Assembly (NCBI GenBank): GCA_009739215.1
Contig: VSJF01000004.1
Span: forward strand, 1 to 64,000
Source: Floccularia luteovirens
Lineage: Eukaryota > Basidiomycota > Agaricomycetes > Agaricales > Squamanitaceae
Length of the DNA stretch: 64,000 nt
Direction: 5' to 3'
Shown: positions 39,047-52,181 of the stretch, piece by piece
Layout of the letters: each line of letters opens with the position of its first letter
Position numbering within the stretch: the first letter of the stretch is position 1
The notes under the pieces: generated by a model
What the model saw: the letters and a program-made list of their open reading frames with translations, nothing else
The model's database searches: none
Told to the model about the DNA's origin: nothing
Made by a program: the position numbers and the translations under genes

Positions 39047-41995
39047 TTACTGCCTAAAAGAGTTCCATGCTTCGTTCAATGTGCTAAACACTCCATTCGC
39101 GATCATACGTTGTTCAAGTGTCGAGTTGGTTGAATTAAGCTGTGGTTGAGAAAAAAAAATTTAACTGAAGACTCCTAGATTTGATATAAAGGACATACCT
39201 TATCAGGATGAACTCGTCCAATCACCCTCATATACCTCTTCTTCACTCCCTCATTGCTAACAAGTTCGCTCATGCCAGCTCCTTTCGGTACGAGACCCTC
39301 CCAGAGCACAGTATCGACGCTGGCAAGTAAAGCACGGATATTACCCTCCTTACCTCCGCGCCAAGCTCGCAGCTGCGCGTCAACACTATCCTTGAGCACG
39401 TGCTTCTCCGTATCTTCTGCACTGGCGGCGTTGTTCGCTGCTCGTAGGGTCGTGACTGCTTTGGGAGTGACGAACGAGGCAGGTTTTGCTGCTGGCTTGG
39501 GTGGTTTAGGCTTAGGCTTCACAATAGTGGGTGATTGATGTATATCGCCCCCTTGTGAAGCCTTGGTTATCTCTCGACACCTTGCTGCTCCCCTGACCGC
39601 TTCCGCACGCACTATTCCCCCAGCCCAGTCTGCACCGGCCAACATCTCCCAATCACTCAATGCATCTGCCCATTTCTCTCTCGCTTCTCTAGCCTCCGCA
39701 CGTCTCTTTACCGCTTTCACCAGCCCAGAAACAAGGTCGATATCGCTCCCGTCCAATGCACCTCCTTCTCCCTCATCTGCATCTTGTCCTTCACGTCTAT
39801 TTCCGTTAATGTTCGCCCTCGAACCTACAAGCACACCGATGCCACCAGCACTATCTACCAACGCGACTACTTCTTCACAGTCTATCTCTGCCTTGACATA
39901 TTCTCCACACCTCATCAACGCCACAGCCCTGTTCGTCAATAGCGGCACTCTCGCACGATGTCCACTTGGTAATGTATCCAATCCTACAGTGTAGGCTTCT
40001 GCTGCAGTAGGGAACTGTCCAAGTTTGAATAGGGAAGTACCACGAGTACGATGTGAATTTGCAGTGCGCAAAGCAGTGCGTGTAGTTATTACTGGCGGTG
40101 GTCGAGGGGGTAATGGAGGTGTATATGATGCGTTGGTCTGGGAATTACTCTGTGAAGGAGAGGGAGTCGATCGGGAAGTTGTTGCCTGGCGGGATTTTCC
40201 GTGTCTAAAAGGTGAAGCATATACAGATGGTGCAGGCGCATCCTCTCCAAATAGGTTTACTGTTTTCGAAGACGTAACGACTGGTGGATCTGGTTTGAAT
40301 GAGTTTTCAGCCGTGCGTTTGCTATCGTTATATAACCCGATTGCAGATCCCTCTTCCTCTTTGTCAATGTCTAGATCTTCCTGCATCCACTTGGGGCGTC
40401 CACTAACTGCAGTATTACTAGTCATTCCCCTTCTGGGGCCAGCACCAGCACCAGAAGAACCACGGCCAGATCCAAAAGCGGGTGAAGAAGATCCAGAAGA
40501 ACGTTCCTCATAAACGCGCTGTACACGTTCTTTTCCCTCTTTCCAAAATGAGGTTGCCTGCAGCGAAATAGAATTGAGACGTTCCAAAGTATAAATAATT
40601 CATATGTTTTTGAACATACTTTACTCAATACACTCAACCCGATCTCACTGGCTTGAGCAATCAGCTTATCCGCTTGCAAGCCTACCTCTGGCTCTCCGTC
40701 CCTGAAAGATGTTGGAGGAGGTGTCGCACGTACTTCCACACGTGTGTGTTCCCTTTCTCGATCACGATCCCGGCGAGGTGGAGCAGGAGCATTGGCTTCA
40801 TTTGTTTCACGTTGTTCGCCAAGAAGCATTTCCAGTGCAGCCTGCACATCTACACCTGTGGGTGTAGAGCGGAGCGCAGAACGTGCTTGTGAAACTGAAA
40901 ATCCCATCTCAACAATTTGGCCAAGGATGTGCGGGGGTGGTGAGGGTGGTGATGGTTGTGAATTTGAGCTTGGTATAGGAGAGGCCGCATTCTTGTGAGG
41001 AGGTATAGACTACAGTCTGCTTAGCACCTTGTGTTTGTTTAGTTCAGCAAGTATCGACGTACTCTTTTTGGTATCGAATCCACTGGTTTAGCAAGCACAC
41101 CAAGTATATCTTCTTCGCCATCATTATCATAGCTATCCTCACGGGACCCAAAGTCGAACGGTTCGCTTGGTGATGCAGGTCGTGGTGATGGTACCACTGC
41201 TGGGGATGAAGTACCGCCCACAAGGTCGTCTATTTCCCACAGAGTCTTTCCGGTTTGCCGCTGCCCTTGTGATTTTTGACGCTGCTCAGAACGAATAGGT
41301 TGGGGCTGTTTGATAGGGGCAGATAAGTCTAAATCCCAATCATCATCGGTATTGGGAAGTGGGGCAACGTCGGTCTGACTCTTCGTCGGCCTTGTATCCA
41401 GCCCGGATCCCGTTCCCGACGCCTTGGTAGTTGGCGTTGGCCAATCACCCAGTCCCCAGTCATCGTCACTAGTAACATTCTTGTTATTCACCGCTCGTCC
41501 GCCATTCATACCAGTGCTAGTAGTTAGAGCATCGAAGTCCCACACACTCGAGCCGCCGCCTGATTGTGGAAGTTGCTGTTGCTTCTGTACAGTTTGTCTC
41601 TGTCTCTCCGCCTGTTGAGCTATCGTCAAACGCGTGTTGTTTTTCAGCCCTGATACAGATGATGCAAGCGATGGTGATGCCGATAAAGAGGATGAGTTGG
41701 ATGATACGGAAAAAAGGTCGCTAAACGCATCTAAACCCGCTGAAGACTTCTGGTTCGTAGCATTTTGAGGACGAGACGGTCGAGGTGATGATGATGGGGC
41801 TGGAGAGGGTGCTTTGACGTTCCCTTGTCCGACATATCGAGGATTAGATGCTGCCAGTAATGCAAAAACATCCTTCCCTTGGGATGGTTTTTGCTGTTGC
41901 TGTTGTTGGGGTTTTGGACGAGAATTAGGAATGCCGGAGGAAGGTGGGGCTACGGGTACAGAGCTTTTCCACAGGTCAGCGAAAGAATCTGACAT
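39047..41995 (-). CDS. SWA2: Auxilin-like J-domain protein (SWA2 type)
   Basis: A 924-residue cofactor that recruits Hsp70 to strip clathrin from vesicles. Four exons, all joined in phase 0: 41063-41995, 40620-41009, 39199-40557 and 39047-39139. The N-terminus MSDSFADLW and repeated short acidic motifs such as DDDWGLGDW and DDDWDLDL look like clathrin-adaptor binding peptides. A UBA domain follows (about residues 325-365, ILGQIVEMGFSVSQARSAL). A TPR region comes after a Ser/Pro-rich linker (about 590-710, with GTSLFKLGQFPTAAEAYT). The last 75 residues form a J-domain with the essential HPD in VIGRVHPDK, and end with VFSTLNEAWNSFRQ. This UBA-TPR-J order is that of yeast SWA2. A Gln run (QQQQQQ) lies near residue 30. 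It is 149 bases downstream of, and on the same strand as, the MetRS start region. Confidence 0.93.
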
Positions 41996-44672
41996 AGCCA
42001 ATACAAGTTCTCGATGCTAGAGAAAGTCAGATTAATTCGAATTTTATGTTTGTTGTACGAGCAACGTTGAAGATATTGAAGGAGTGGGTATGTGCAAGCT
42101 GCGTAGTACTTTGGCGGTGTAATCCACACCACGTGATAAACACAGGTTATCATTTGATCTTACATTGACATATTATCTCTACGTATACGTTCATTTCATG
42201 ATGGCGAAAGTAGGAATCTTAGGGTAAGTAAATGAAAGAACACCAGATAACAGCATCACCCAAAAACAGACCGTGGACCGACAGTCGAAAACAAATCTTC
42301 ATCGCACGAGACATTTTGTCCAGGAGAGATCACAGCCACTCGGACAGACCTAACCGTTCATGATGGATGGCGTTCACCGCGGGTTGGATGTGGTAAGAGC
42401 AATCGGTCATACTCCAAGGCATACTCCAAGGCACAAAGAGATCGACAGAGCAATAGAAAAACGTACAATTAGGAGCATCACACCATCATGGTCTGATAAA
42501 GTCAATTTCTCCTCTGCGTAGGAGGCTTGTTAAGTTTTTAATCAACCTACACCAAGTCACCAAATGTATTCACCCAAGAACCAAGCTGTTTAACTCGGGG
42601 CTTCTGCGCGGCTCGCTACCTGGACCATTGTCAAAGGAGTTCTCAAATGGCCTGCGTTATCTTTAGAAGATAAGGGCATATCGACATTGAGGAAAGGGGC
42701 AATCTGACATGCATATGGAAAAATCCTTAGCTACTTATCCTTAAACCCTCATCCGATCAAAATATTCAACCTCTCTCCGCTATTTATAACCTGCCAAAAT
42801 ACATATATGTGGAAATAAAAACCTTCAATCCGGAGCAAAGGACAAACGCTTTTACACATTACCCAGTCCCATACCTATCGTATCCAACTTACTCAGAAAG
42901 CCTGAGGTAGGGAAGAGTTCTTCGCTCTTGGATGCCACCTATTTGGAGGGGCGTGTTGGGTAGCAATCCCATTTGGTCCGTCTCTTGTTCTCGGATTGGT
43001 GTGCACCAACAGTCGGTAAATTATCATGTAACCTCTCCGCTCGCCGGAGCCATGCGAAACGCACGTTTCTCCAATCCAATCCAATCCATGTCCATCCAAG
43101 GCCGCGTGTACAGTGCTTCTTCTTCGCCAGGCTGAAAAATATAATTATTTTACCGAGGCGGGTAAACGAATTAACCTTCGCTACGTGCTAGGCCGTAGCC
43201 AATCGTATGTAGTCCAGAATGAATTGCTGCCACCGCGCAAGAAAAAATTTGTGGTGCGTAGAAACTTTGGGGGATTATGAGGTGGTTAGGTCCAACAAAC
43301 AACACAATGATCCCATTACGTTGTCCATTCTGAGTTTGGGGAATGAATGTTTGTTATGTAGAGATGACAGCTCGTGGGTGAGAAACCATGGGACATACAT
43401 TCTTAAATATCACAAGGCTTATGCAAACAATGTGCTTTGAAAGAATGAATCTGTCGTTCAACTAACTACCGAGCTTGTCTTAATGACTCGGTTGAGGATA
43501 TAATTATATATCCTTCTTTTGCAATAAACTCTAAATTCTTCTACGGTAACTCGGGAGCACTTTGATCCAAAATCGAGGTAGATGTGTTTGGTATCATTTA
43601 TGAATGTCTCCGTAAGATCAACCATAAATATATAAAGAAAGGAGGGTATGGTGCCGAGACGCTGGGAGGCTGTTGATGATGAATTCCTGCTTTGGCACGT
43701 CCCGATAGTATCGAAAAAATAATTTGTACCCACTATGACTCTGTAGAGATTGTTATGCCCGACTAAATGCTCGGGGCCGTTTCAAAAGACCCTGTACGTT
43801 GGTGAGCGCAAAGTAATGATAACATCTCCCGCATGTCTTAAGCTTGAGAAAACAAAAAAATAGTGTTCAAGATTGAATGATTGCGGCATGACCCGTGCGC
43901 AATGATGGATGCATACACTGTCACTGCTCTTGATTTAAACAGCTTGTATACGGGGGTCGGCCCAATGGGGCATCGGCGATCCAAATATCACAACTTTACT
44001 TTTTCCACGGGAATGGGTTTTGCTTTATGAAATTTGACAACCCCAATTGGCAATGGGGACTGCCTGGTTATCATACGATCTCGTTCCGTTACGACCTATT
44101 CCAGGTGCTCTCATAGCGTTATCATCATCATCTGCATCAAAATATGTCAGAATTTATATTAAACCTATTGCCAAGACTAATATCCTGATATCCTGAACCA
44201 TGCTGTGATCAACCTTCCATATTATGCTACTCACCAAAAAGTACGTCTGGATGCGGCCTTGGAGAGGACATCTCCATCTTATGCGAGCTGGTCGGAGTAA
44301 GTGGCACTGTCGTCAATCATCATGGCACGATTGTGGAGGAGATTGGAAGAGAGAAGAGGTAAAAAGTTCCTTTTGGTGTCCATATCTGTCACCTGATAAA
44401 AGAAGCACAGTTCGTGTGGGACTAGAAAATGATAGATCGAATATACCAGTCCAAAGAGAAACAGAAAACTTAAAAACTTTTGTGTAATAGTAACCTTAAA
44501 TGATCACTGATATGTTCTTGTTTACATCCTCTGCTTCTGAGGAGACCTCATTTCCCACAGTTGGATTGCGAAAATTAATGCAAGGTAGTTTTATACGATT
44601 TTTCAAAATGAGAGGAGTAAGACTCAACAACACAATAACAGTGCAACAAATGGTTCACAACTCCCGAATAAC
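41996..44672. other. 2.7 kb spacer
   Basis: Should include the SWA2 promoter on its left. No gene is supported. Frames of up to about 90 codons (43458-43733 minus, 44224-44487 plus) have no motif. A possible tiny spliced frame opens at 42199 but is too weak to call. Confidence 0.45.
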
Positions 44673-45982
44673 CTAGGAATCTATCTCCATCATGCTCGCT
44701 TCTGCAGCACCATCAATGGGCACTGTATCTGGTTCTGTAGTGTCAGATGACAGTGATTGTTTACGTTGTGGAAGTGGGGGGCTATTAGAGTGCCGACTTG
44801 ACACTGAATCGGACTGTGGTGATGCAGCCTGAGGCGACGGTGACAGGCTCCTATCGTTATTCGTCGGCGATAGATTAAGATCACGTCGCTTTGACCGAGC
44901 AGAAGCATTGAAATGGTGACACTTGGGACATATGTATTCTAGACAGGTCAGTGATATGATCAAGGCTAACCCACAAAAAGTAGGAAGAACATACGAGCAT
45001 CTTCCCACATGCTCTCTTTCACAAGACCGTTATGGGTGAAACACTTTTCGCAAATCAATGCATATCGTGAACCAGGAGGTCCGGGCGACTGGTCTTCGTC
45101 TCCTAACAACGCGTCGGCCAACTTGTCATACCATTGTTTGCGCGGCGGAACTACTTGGAATGGGGATGGGGCGGCTACACGGAGATAGCCTTTTAGATAT
45201 CGGGCATGTATACAGGAGAAGTAAATAGTATGCACCAGATATATTACCTTGTCCAATAACAGGGCCAGGAGTTTGTAACGCAGAATTAGTGCTCTGTTGG
45301 AGTGCCATTCGTTGAGGAGTCTGTGGCGGAGCAGATCGTCGTTGCTGAGGCGTAGCAGCTGGTGATGGTTCTTCATAGCGTTGAAAGAGATCACGCATGG
45401 AGTCCCAGTTCGTTTTCTGTTTTATTTCCCTAACTTTGCTCCGCTGTTTTTTGACGAGTTCCTGCAAGGTTTTATCTGGGCGTCGCTTCAGCTCAAGAGC
45501 ACTAGAGGCCAATAATAATCTCTACCTTCTGCATCTCCTTTACGTTGATACCATACTTGGACGATCCTCCGTATGAACAAAATTCTATATGAAATGCACG
45601 CGGTGAGCGAGTGGCACAAAAATCCGCATGGTACATACATGATAGGACCAACAATGACTGGCAGGCCTTTGATAGCTTTCGAAACCTGAGCACTTCGCCC
45701 CCGGCTTTGTATGTTTGGTAAAATATTCAAATACCACATACTGACGTATGCTACCCATGCTGCCAAAGTATACAAAGTTACAAGTAGAGTTGATCGCCTC
45801 TCGCGCAATCGTAATTCAGATAGCTTTACTTGACGTTTTTGTATATCGGCTGCAAGGGATGCAAGGACAGTCTCGTAGTCTTCTTCTTTCTTCTGTTTGT
45901 TTCGGATGCAATTAGTTTTCCTAACAGAGTATAAAGAATCTAAATTACCGACTTTGCCAAAGATACGCGAGAAAAAGGCCAT
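44673..45982 (-). CDS. LNP1: Lunapark, ER tubule junction protein
   Basis: Lunapark sits at three-way junctions of the endoplasmic reticulum and balances the tubule-shaping GTPases. Start ATG at 45982 gives MAFFSRIFGK; a 57-base or so intron then joins it to KKEEDYETVLASL. Next is a conserved coiled segment (IQKRQVKLSELRLRERR), a first membrane segment (LLVTLYTLAAWVAYVSMWYL), a second around LPVIVGPII..LFIRRIVQVW, and a basic coiled coil (LVKKQRSKVREIKQKTN). The diagnostic zinc ribbon follows, with ALICEKC, then YICPKCHHFN: two CxxC pairs. The C-terminus to 44673 is Ser/Pro-rich. The join between RKGDAE (near 45515) and ALELKRR is not phase-perfect by any standard GT..AG intron I tried, so either an unusual splice site or a single-base error lies there. 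The family call does not depend on that join. Confidence 0.88.
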
Positions 45983-47689
45983 ATTTGGGGGGTAATGATT
46001 AAAGAAAGACAAGTATAATGATGTTTCAGGCCTCTCAAAACGGTAAATAACCCTTTTATGTCGGCATACAGAGAGTGTTGAGCTGGATGTTGTGGATGAT
46101 GTGGAGTGGACTCAAGTAATGTATTTGTGACAGCCAGCACTGACGTAACACTATCACGCGATGTGACCGATGTTCAGCCTAAATTAATATAAAACTCTCA
46201 AGAAAGCTTCACGTAGAAGTCAGTTTTTTCAAACTGTGGAGACATGGCGGAAATATATGTAGCGAAGTGTACTGAAAATATTTTTGCTATTGCTCAACCA
46301 CCTGGTCATCTGATGCGGATCAGAAAATCTCACTGTCAATGTTATAATTAAATGACACGGGTAACTTGATAGAATCGTCTTACGCTTGTTCGCGATCCCC
46401 AAAGAGACAATCGAAGTCAGTCCCAGTACCCGTAGGTTTAATATTTTTACCTCCAAAGTTTATCTTTGAGAAAGGACGCTTGTATGATGAGACCGCAACA
46501 CTATTTACACGTGCTTGTAATCACCCTGTTTTCCAAATAACGACAAAGATAACTGTCCGTCCGACGACCGCCACTGTTATAGCGACGAACAATCATCATA
46601 AGTATACTTGCAGGGTTTCATACACCTTTCAGGTCCCCCAATGAGGGTCATGCAATCCTCCACGAGGTTCTTGATGGCGGTTGTACGGTAACCGGCTCCT
46701 TTCCCCATCTTTTTGTTTGTTACAGCTTTAGTTCCAAGCCGCATCAGCCGCATCATCTCCAAAACATTGCTCCTCCGGGAGCAGACTCCGAGGACCTGAC
46801 AACTCTCAGCTGCCGACCGGCACTTCTGGAGTGCTTCGTGTTCGTGACACAATCTTTGGCTCTGTCACGGACAACACAATATCTCAGTTGTACAAGCTGC
46901 TCATGAGACAAGTATGATTGACGGTTCCGTGGTTGCATGTGGATAGTGGGAACTCTATTTTGGATGTAGTGTACTGATATATCCTATAGCAGCTTCGTTG
47001 TGCGGGATCAAAATTGTTGGACACGATCACCGCTCGGTCAAGGACTGACATGTTTCATAGTATGCGAGTAACGTGACATTGCAGTCTTATAATGAACTTA
47101 CCCACGACAAGCGCACACACGAATGTCTGGACATGTTTAAAATCAAAGATATTTACAAAAACGCTAAACCAATTTGAGTGATGTGAGTTTATTCGGTTCG
47201 TGAGAGTTCGACATTGACGGTGCACATTTGGGTCAGTTCATTTGTCGTTGGTTCGCATCAGCATAAATGACCCATTGAGCAATCCTCCGACAGTGTCGGC
47301 AAGCAAAGGAGAAAACACATTGATGTGCGTTACGTCACAACCCATACTACCATTTTGCACTTGGAATCTGGGATCAATCTGAACCTTGTTTTCAAAGTCA
47401 ATACATTTCAATCCGTACAATATTTATGGCCTTGGTCAGATATCCCCCAATTCCGCCAACGCGCCTTCACCTTGAAACAGTCCCATTGCTTGCCACTTAC
47501 ACTGCACCGCTGCTACTCCTCCTCATCGACTTGTAGATCGAAACTTGGATCTTACATACTCTCTACCCTCGATTGGATCTTGATATTCACCTGGGGAACA
47601 CAGGTTCGTTCCTTCTCCAGAACTCCCCTCGATCCATATATAACAGTTTCCTCTTTACATCTTTCTTTATCCTATTTCCACAAACGCTT
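45983..47689. other. Divergent spacer between lunapark and GATA factor
   Basis: About 1.7 kb with both promoters. No coding frame is supported; the largest (46577-46852, minus) has several Cys but no known pattern. The region before 47690 is pyrimidine-rich, consistent with a transcribed leader. Confidence 0.45.
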
Positions 47690-48860
47690 ATGAACCCACA
47701 CCGGCAGATGTTGCATGCTCTCGTCGCCAACGATAATATACAACCTATCTTCCAACCCTCCGACCAGCTTATGGGTAGCTACGGAACTGGCTATAGCCAA
47801 TCCCCTCTTGCACCGCAGAGACAATCTCTCAATAGTTCCTGGTCTTCAGGTGAGTCTATGATACTCTCATCTCTTACCAGTTTCTCAATGTTGTTGCTCA
47901 GACCCCAAAGCATTCAATCATGTCAGATCCCGCTCGTGCAATGTCATGCAAGATAAGAGAGGGTCTGCACGATCATCACATAACTTGATAGAAGGATATC
48001 CTTCTCCACTGTCGTCATGGACAGACTCTAGGAACTTCACGACGCACACTGCATCTGGAATGCAGAATATGACTGGTGCAACCTGTTATCCGGACCAACG
48101 TTTAGAGCGTTCTGTATTGACCACAGGCGGAGGTCCTGATTGGACTCAACTTAATCGCTCTAATAATCCGAGCCCACACAATGCAACGCAGTATTCCGGC
48201 ACTATGCCAGGCTCTGCACCTTGGCAGACAAACCCCCAGCTTAATATCCAGGTCCCTCCGTTTGACAGCCAGGCTTGGAATGACATGATTCTATCAGCTA
48301 TGGACAATTCGACCAATACACCCTATTCCTCTGCAACTTCCATCCCGCCCAATAGCTTCCCTTACCGAATTTCTCCCGGGCCTTCTCCATCACCATCTCC
48401 CGTCTTCTCCGACTCGAATGCCCGACTCTCTCCTGCATCCAGTTCTGCTTCGAACTCTGCTGGATCGCGTAGAAGCAGCACGGATCAGCCTAGCGGAGGC
48501 AAACAATGTTCTCATTGTCATGCGACCTCAACACCTTTGTGGCGTAGAGAACCAACAACACTCCGGCCACTCTGCAATGCGTGTGGCCTCTACCTTCAGC
48601 AGAGGAACAAGCTTCGACCTCAAGAGCTTATCGATGCTGATACAGATGATGGAGATAGCCCGGATGAGTTCGATCCAGACTACGCTGGTCCTGAATGTAG
48701 TCATTGTCGTACTCACAATACATCCGTTTGGAGGAGAAGCAAGACGGGTGAACAGCTTTGCAACGCTTGTGGTGTCTATCTACGCTTACGTGGAAAGCCA
48801 AGGCCATTATCGCTTAAGAAGAACAGAATAAAACCGAGGTCGAAGCACCCCTCCAAATAA
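47690..48860 (+). CDS. GATA-type transcription factor with two zinc fingers
   Basis: A 372-residue regulator in two exons (47690-47849, 47902-48860) with matching phase. Two GATA fingers lie near the C-terminus. The first, from Cys256, is CSHC-X18-CNAC with the core TSTPLWRREP. The second, from Cys319, is CSHC-X17-CNAC with the core TSVWRRSKTG. The tail is strongly basic (KKNRIKPRSKHP). The rest is Ser/Pro/Asn-rich without a domain. Two-finger GATA proteins in fungi include the iron regulators SreA, Urbs1 and Sfu1, but those carry a Cys-rich motif between the fingers; the 36-residue linker here is acidic (DADTDDGDSPDEFDPD) and has no Cys. I therefore do not assign it to iron regulation. The finger call is secure. 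Confidence 0.92.
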
Positions 48861-51800
48861 TGAAAATAACACAGATTATGGAGTAATCATCCATATCCTT
48901 CTGTATTCACAGTTAATGTATAATTTCCCAGCAGCTAATGTATATATCAAAATAGTGCGTATGACGGCCGGTCTATTCACAATTGTACCTAGACTACTAC
49001 GGACAATGGACTGTACCAGGGAAAGAGTTGGTTATTATGTTAACGGACTTCGGCCGAGTGTTACATGTAGTATTTCTCCATTATAATCTTTGTTCGGCCA
49101 GTTGATGAAGTTGGTCTCGTGCCCAAATGACAATGTGCACTGCATTAGCTTTGAATAAACCAATTCGAGAAATCTGTCAATTCGCCGTCAATCACCTCTT
49201 CCACATGTACGTACACCCTAATCCGTCAAAATCGGGTCCCATTTATGCCAATTAGAGCCTGGCCGAAGTTTGCTTCAGTGTCGCCTGGTTTATATGACTT
49301 GGTCTGATCAAACTTTCAGCTTGTAATGGGCTATTCGTAAGCCTACTAGTAAACACTTACACGTAGAGTTCAACAAAAGGATGCTGTTGTTTACATGTCC
49401 CTAAGTAATCAACTGTCAAGGCTATGTGTGTGGGCCGTATATTAGTTGCTCTGACTCTAGCTTTGAAGTTCCGTAGTCACTAGCTAGTAAGTTCAATCAA
49501 GGCAAGTGCAGTAAAAATGAAGCTTGCACAGTCTTCGCAGTAAAACAAATGTGTGCTGCGCATTATAACACTACTAATATAGGCGAAAATCCTTTCAGCA
49601 AATCATGCGTAAGAATCTCATCAGGGATTGGGGACTTCTGCTTTCCCATGCAGTTGTTAGGGACGCAGCGGTGGCTGTTCTGATTGACATCTCCCTAGTT
49701 GTTACCGTGAGTTGTTACGTTGACACAGAACTTGTCTATAAATATATATTTAGACATCCAAACATCAAAACTCACACTTGTTATTCGACAGCGTGGTCTA
49801 GCGTGATAATTCAAAGTTTGACGGTTTAGTAAAGTGTTAACTTCATCTAATATAGAAGGAGCGTTTGGTTTTTGGTATCAAATTTAGTATTGGCCCACAA
49901 ATTGACGCGACGAGTTAGTTCCGGAGTCCTTAGCATTATTGATAGCACGCTGCTTTCCTTTGGATGTGTGTGAGCGCTGAATCTAACGAGATTAGCTCGG
50001 TGGTAGAGTATATACTGACCATCATCATGAGTACTATCAAGCAGCATTGTATATGTGTGCCAACAGATATCTTTTCAGATCCGGTTCGGAAAAATGACAA
50101 ATACCTCGCAGTCAGTGTATAAGTCTAGGGTCGTCGTGTTACCAGATTGTAGACTGAAGTAAATTATGTATCAAACCCGAAAGTTCATCGATTATCATTT
50201 ATGTCCGATTTTTCTTACCCACAATGTCCTTGATGATTGTAAGTTGTCTTGTAAATTACAGTAGCACCTTTCTGAAATTTGAATTTGTGAATGAATCACG
50301 TGGAGAGAAGTTACTGGACCTAACGTTGAATTTCGAAGCCCATCATTAGTAGCTCATGCATATGCATTCGTCATACACCGGTGTTCAGCTGTATATTTTA
50401 ATCGATGTGTGCCTCATTTTCAACTATAGATAGAGCATTTGTTCCTTGATTGGATTTAATCTGTTTCAATTGAGCACTTGGGCGAAGTCTTCGTCAAGTG
50501 TTACACCACTCTCAGGCCTGGAAATTCACGTCCATTGCTCTATAGGATTTGGGGTAGCTGAAACATTTCCAAGATAATCAGTTGTTATGTGCCTGTCCAG
50601 CTGTCCATAACAGTTATGATTGGATCCACTTCGATGGGTATAAGGAGTATATGATAGGGCTTACTAGATCTGAACACTCAAAATTAGGGGCACATCAGCT
50701 CGAAACATACCGTGCATATATACGTACATAACGATGCCTGAAGTAGATCACTGCCTCCAAACTTCTGTCTACATCTTTTGACTCGACACGGGCCGAGAGC
50801 AGTGGAGCCATGTAATGGAGAGAGCAAAGATCATGCGCCTTGCAGGCAGGCAGTGATCTTTTTTCTGAATGCTCTGTCAAAGTTGAAAACAGGTTAGTCC
50901 TTCGAGCTGGATTTGGGTACAACAGCTTTACAAGATCACCATCTTACAACACATGAGTTGGCTTCAACATGCTGTTCACAATTGAAATTAATTCATGTTA
51001 TTGCTTAATTCGATCGCCCCACGTCAGGGAGCTCGGATCATGGGCTTCCCAGGCTAGAAGAAGCAAGCGATTAGAAGCGTGTGTGAAGAGTGCGCCATGT
51101 GGAGCATTCTCACTGGACTGAACTAGTCGGACCGATAAAGAACAGAATCTTTCTTTTTCCATTTAAATGGTGGGCCCGTGAGTGATGTATAAATGAACGG
51201 TGGACGGGGGCCTGGCACCAAATCTTTGGGGGCGTCTCATAGACATAAGTCACGCCTGGAATCAGTAAAGTGGATACTTCTGAAGTTAGGTGGAATAGTG
51301 GCTGGATGGAGAATTTCATTAAAGAGTCAAGAGTTCATTTGACATGCAGTGCGGGCGATATTGCTGAATTCCGCCGCATAAGAATATTGTTTGTATTCGT
51401 TCAACAGCGGTCGCAGCATAATCCATGTTCAGTGCAGATAAAGCTGAATGTAGAAGCGCCTCAGCTCGGGTTGACAGAAAACAAGTCAAGCCAAATGAAT
51501 GCTGACGTTCTACCAAGAGTTTTGCCAATTACCGCCTCATGTAAAGCACAAGACAGGGCTCCGGTGGACCAACGGAGATGGCCATCCCACATCGCGACAT
51601 CGCTACATTTTTCTGACCGAGGGAAGTCAGCGTAGAAATTGCGCGGTCCCACAAAAGCTTGACGTCAAATCTATCCGTAGGTATCGTTTTGGGTAATTCA
51701 TGCTTACAAAACTATGCCTTCAAGCACGGCAAATGCAGGTTGGTCATTATTCTCGATCAAGTCAACATAGAGTTTAGGAAACTCATACCAAAATAGGGCA

Positions 51801-52181
51801 TGATTATTCCCTCGCACACTACGTTTTACCAGCGATCATATCGTTCCAGAGAATGAGACGGATTTGAAGAAATTCCTAGGATCTGCGGAGCTTTTCGGAA
51901 CTAACCTCAGTATAGTTCGTAATCACAGTTGGTAAACATACAGATACCAAGAGTTGCCATCGGAATGTTCTGTTATATGAACGAAAATGACTGCAACAAT
52001 TATAACATGACGATCATCAAAGTCACTGAGCCACGATTTGAATGTTTGGCACTCGGACCTGAATAAAATAAGAAACAATACTGGACAACAAAAACCTACG
52101 CAAATTTTGGAAATTCAACACCGTCAATGTCAAACCTTAATTTTTTTTTGTTTACAACTATATCTCGCCCGAGGCAGGCCA
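48861..52181. other. 3.3 kb gene-poor stretch
   Basis: AT-rich, with only short frames without motifs. A tRNA-like A-box sequence occurs near 49993-50010 but lacks a partner box and stem (see rejected items). No repeats at its borders were recognised. Confidence 0.45.

Noticed and set aside
39563..40513. Plus-strand frames of 143 and 162 codons
   Set aside because: Antisense shadows of the SWA2 coding exon with GC-rich third positions.
42199..42364. Possible tiny spliced frame starting MMAKVGILG
   Set aside because: One plausible intron follows, but the product is only about 40 residues with no known match; could be leader sequence.
49975..50100. tRNA-like A-box sequence (TAGCTCGGTGG) near 49995
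   Set aside because: Only a partial B-box-like GGTTCGG follows about 90 bases later and no acceptor or anticodon stem can be drawn.
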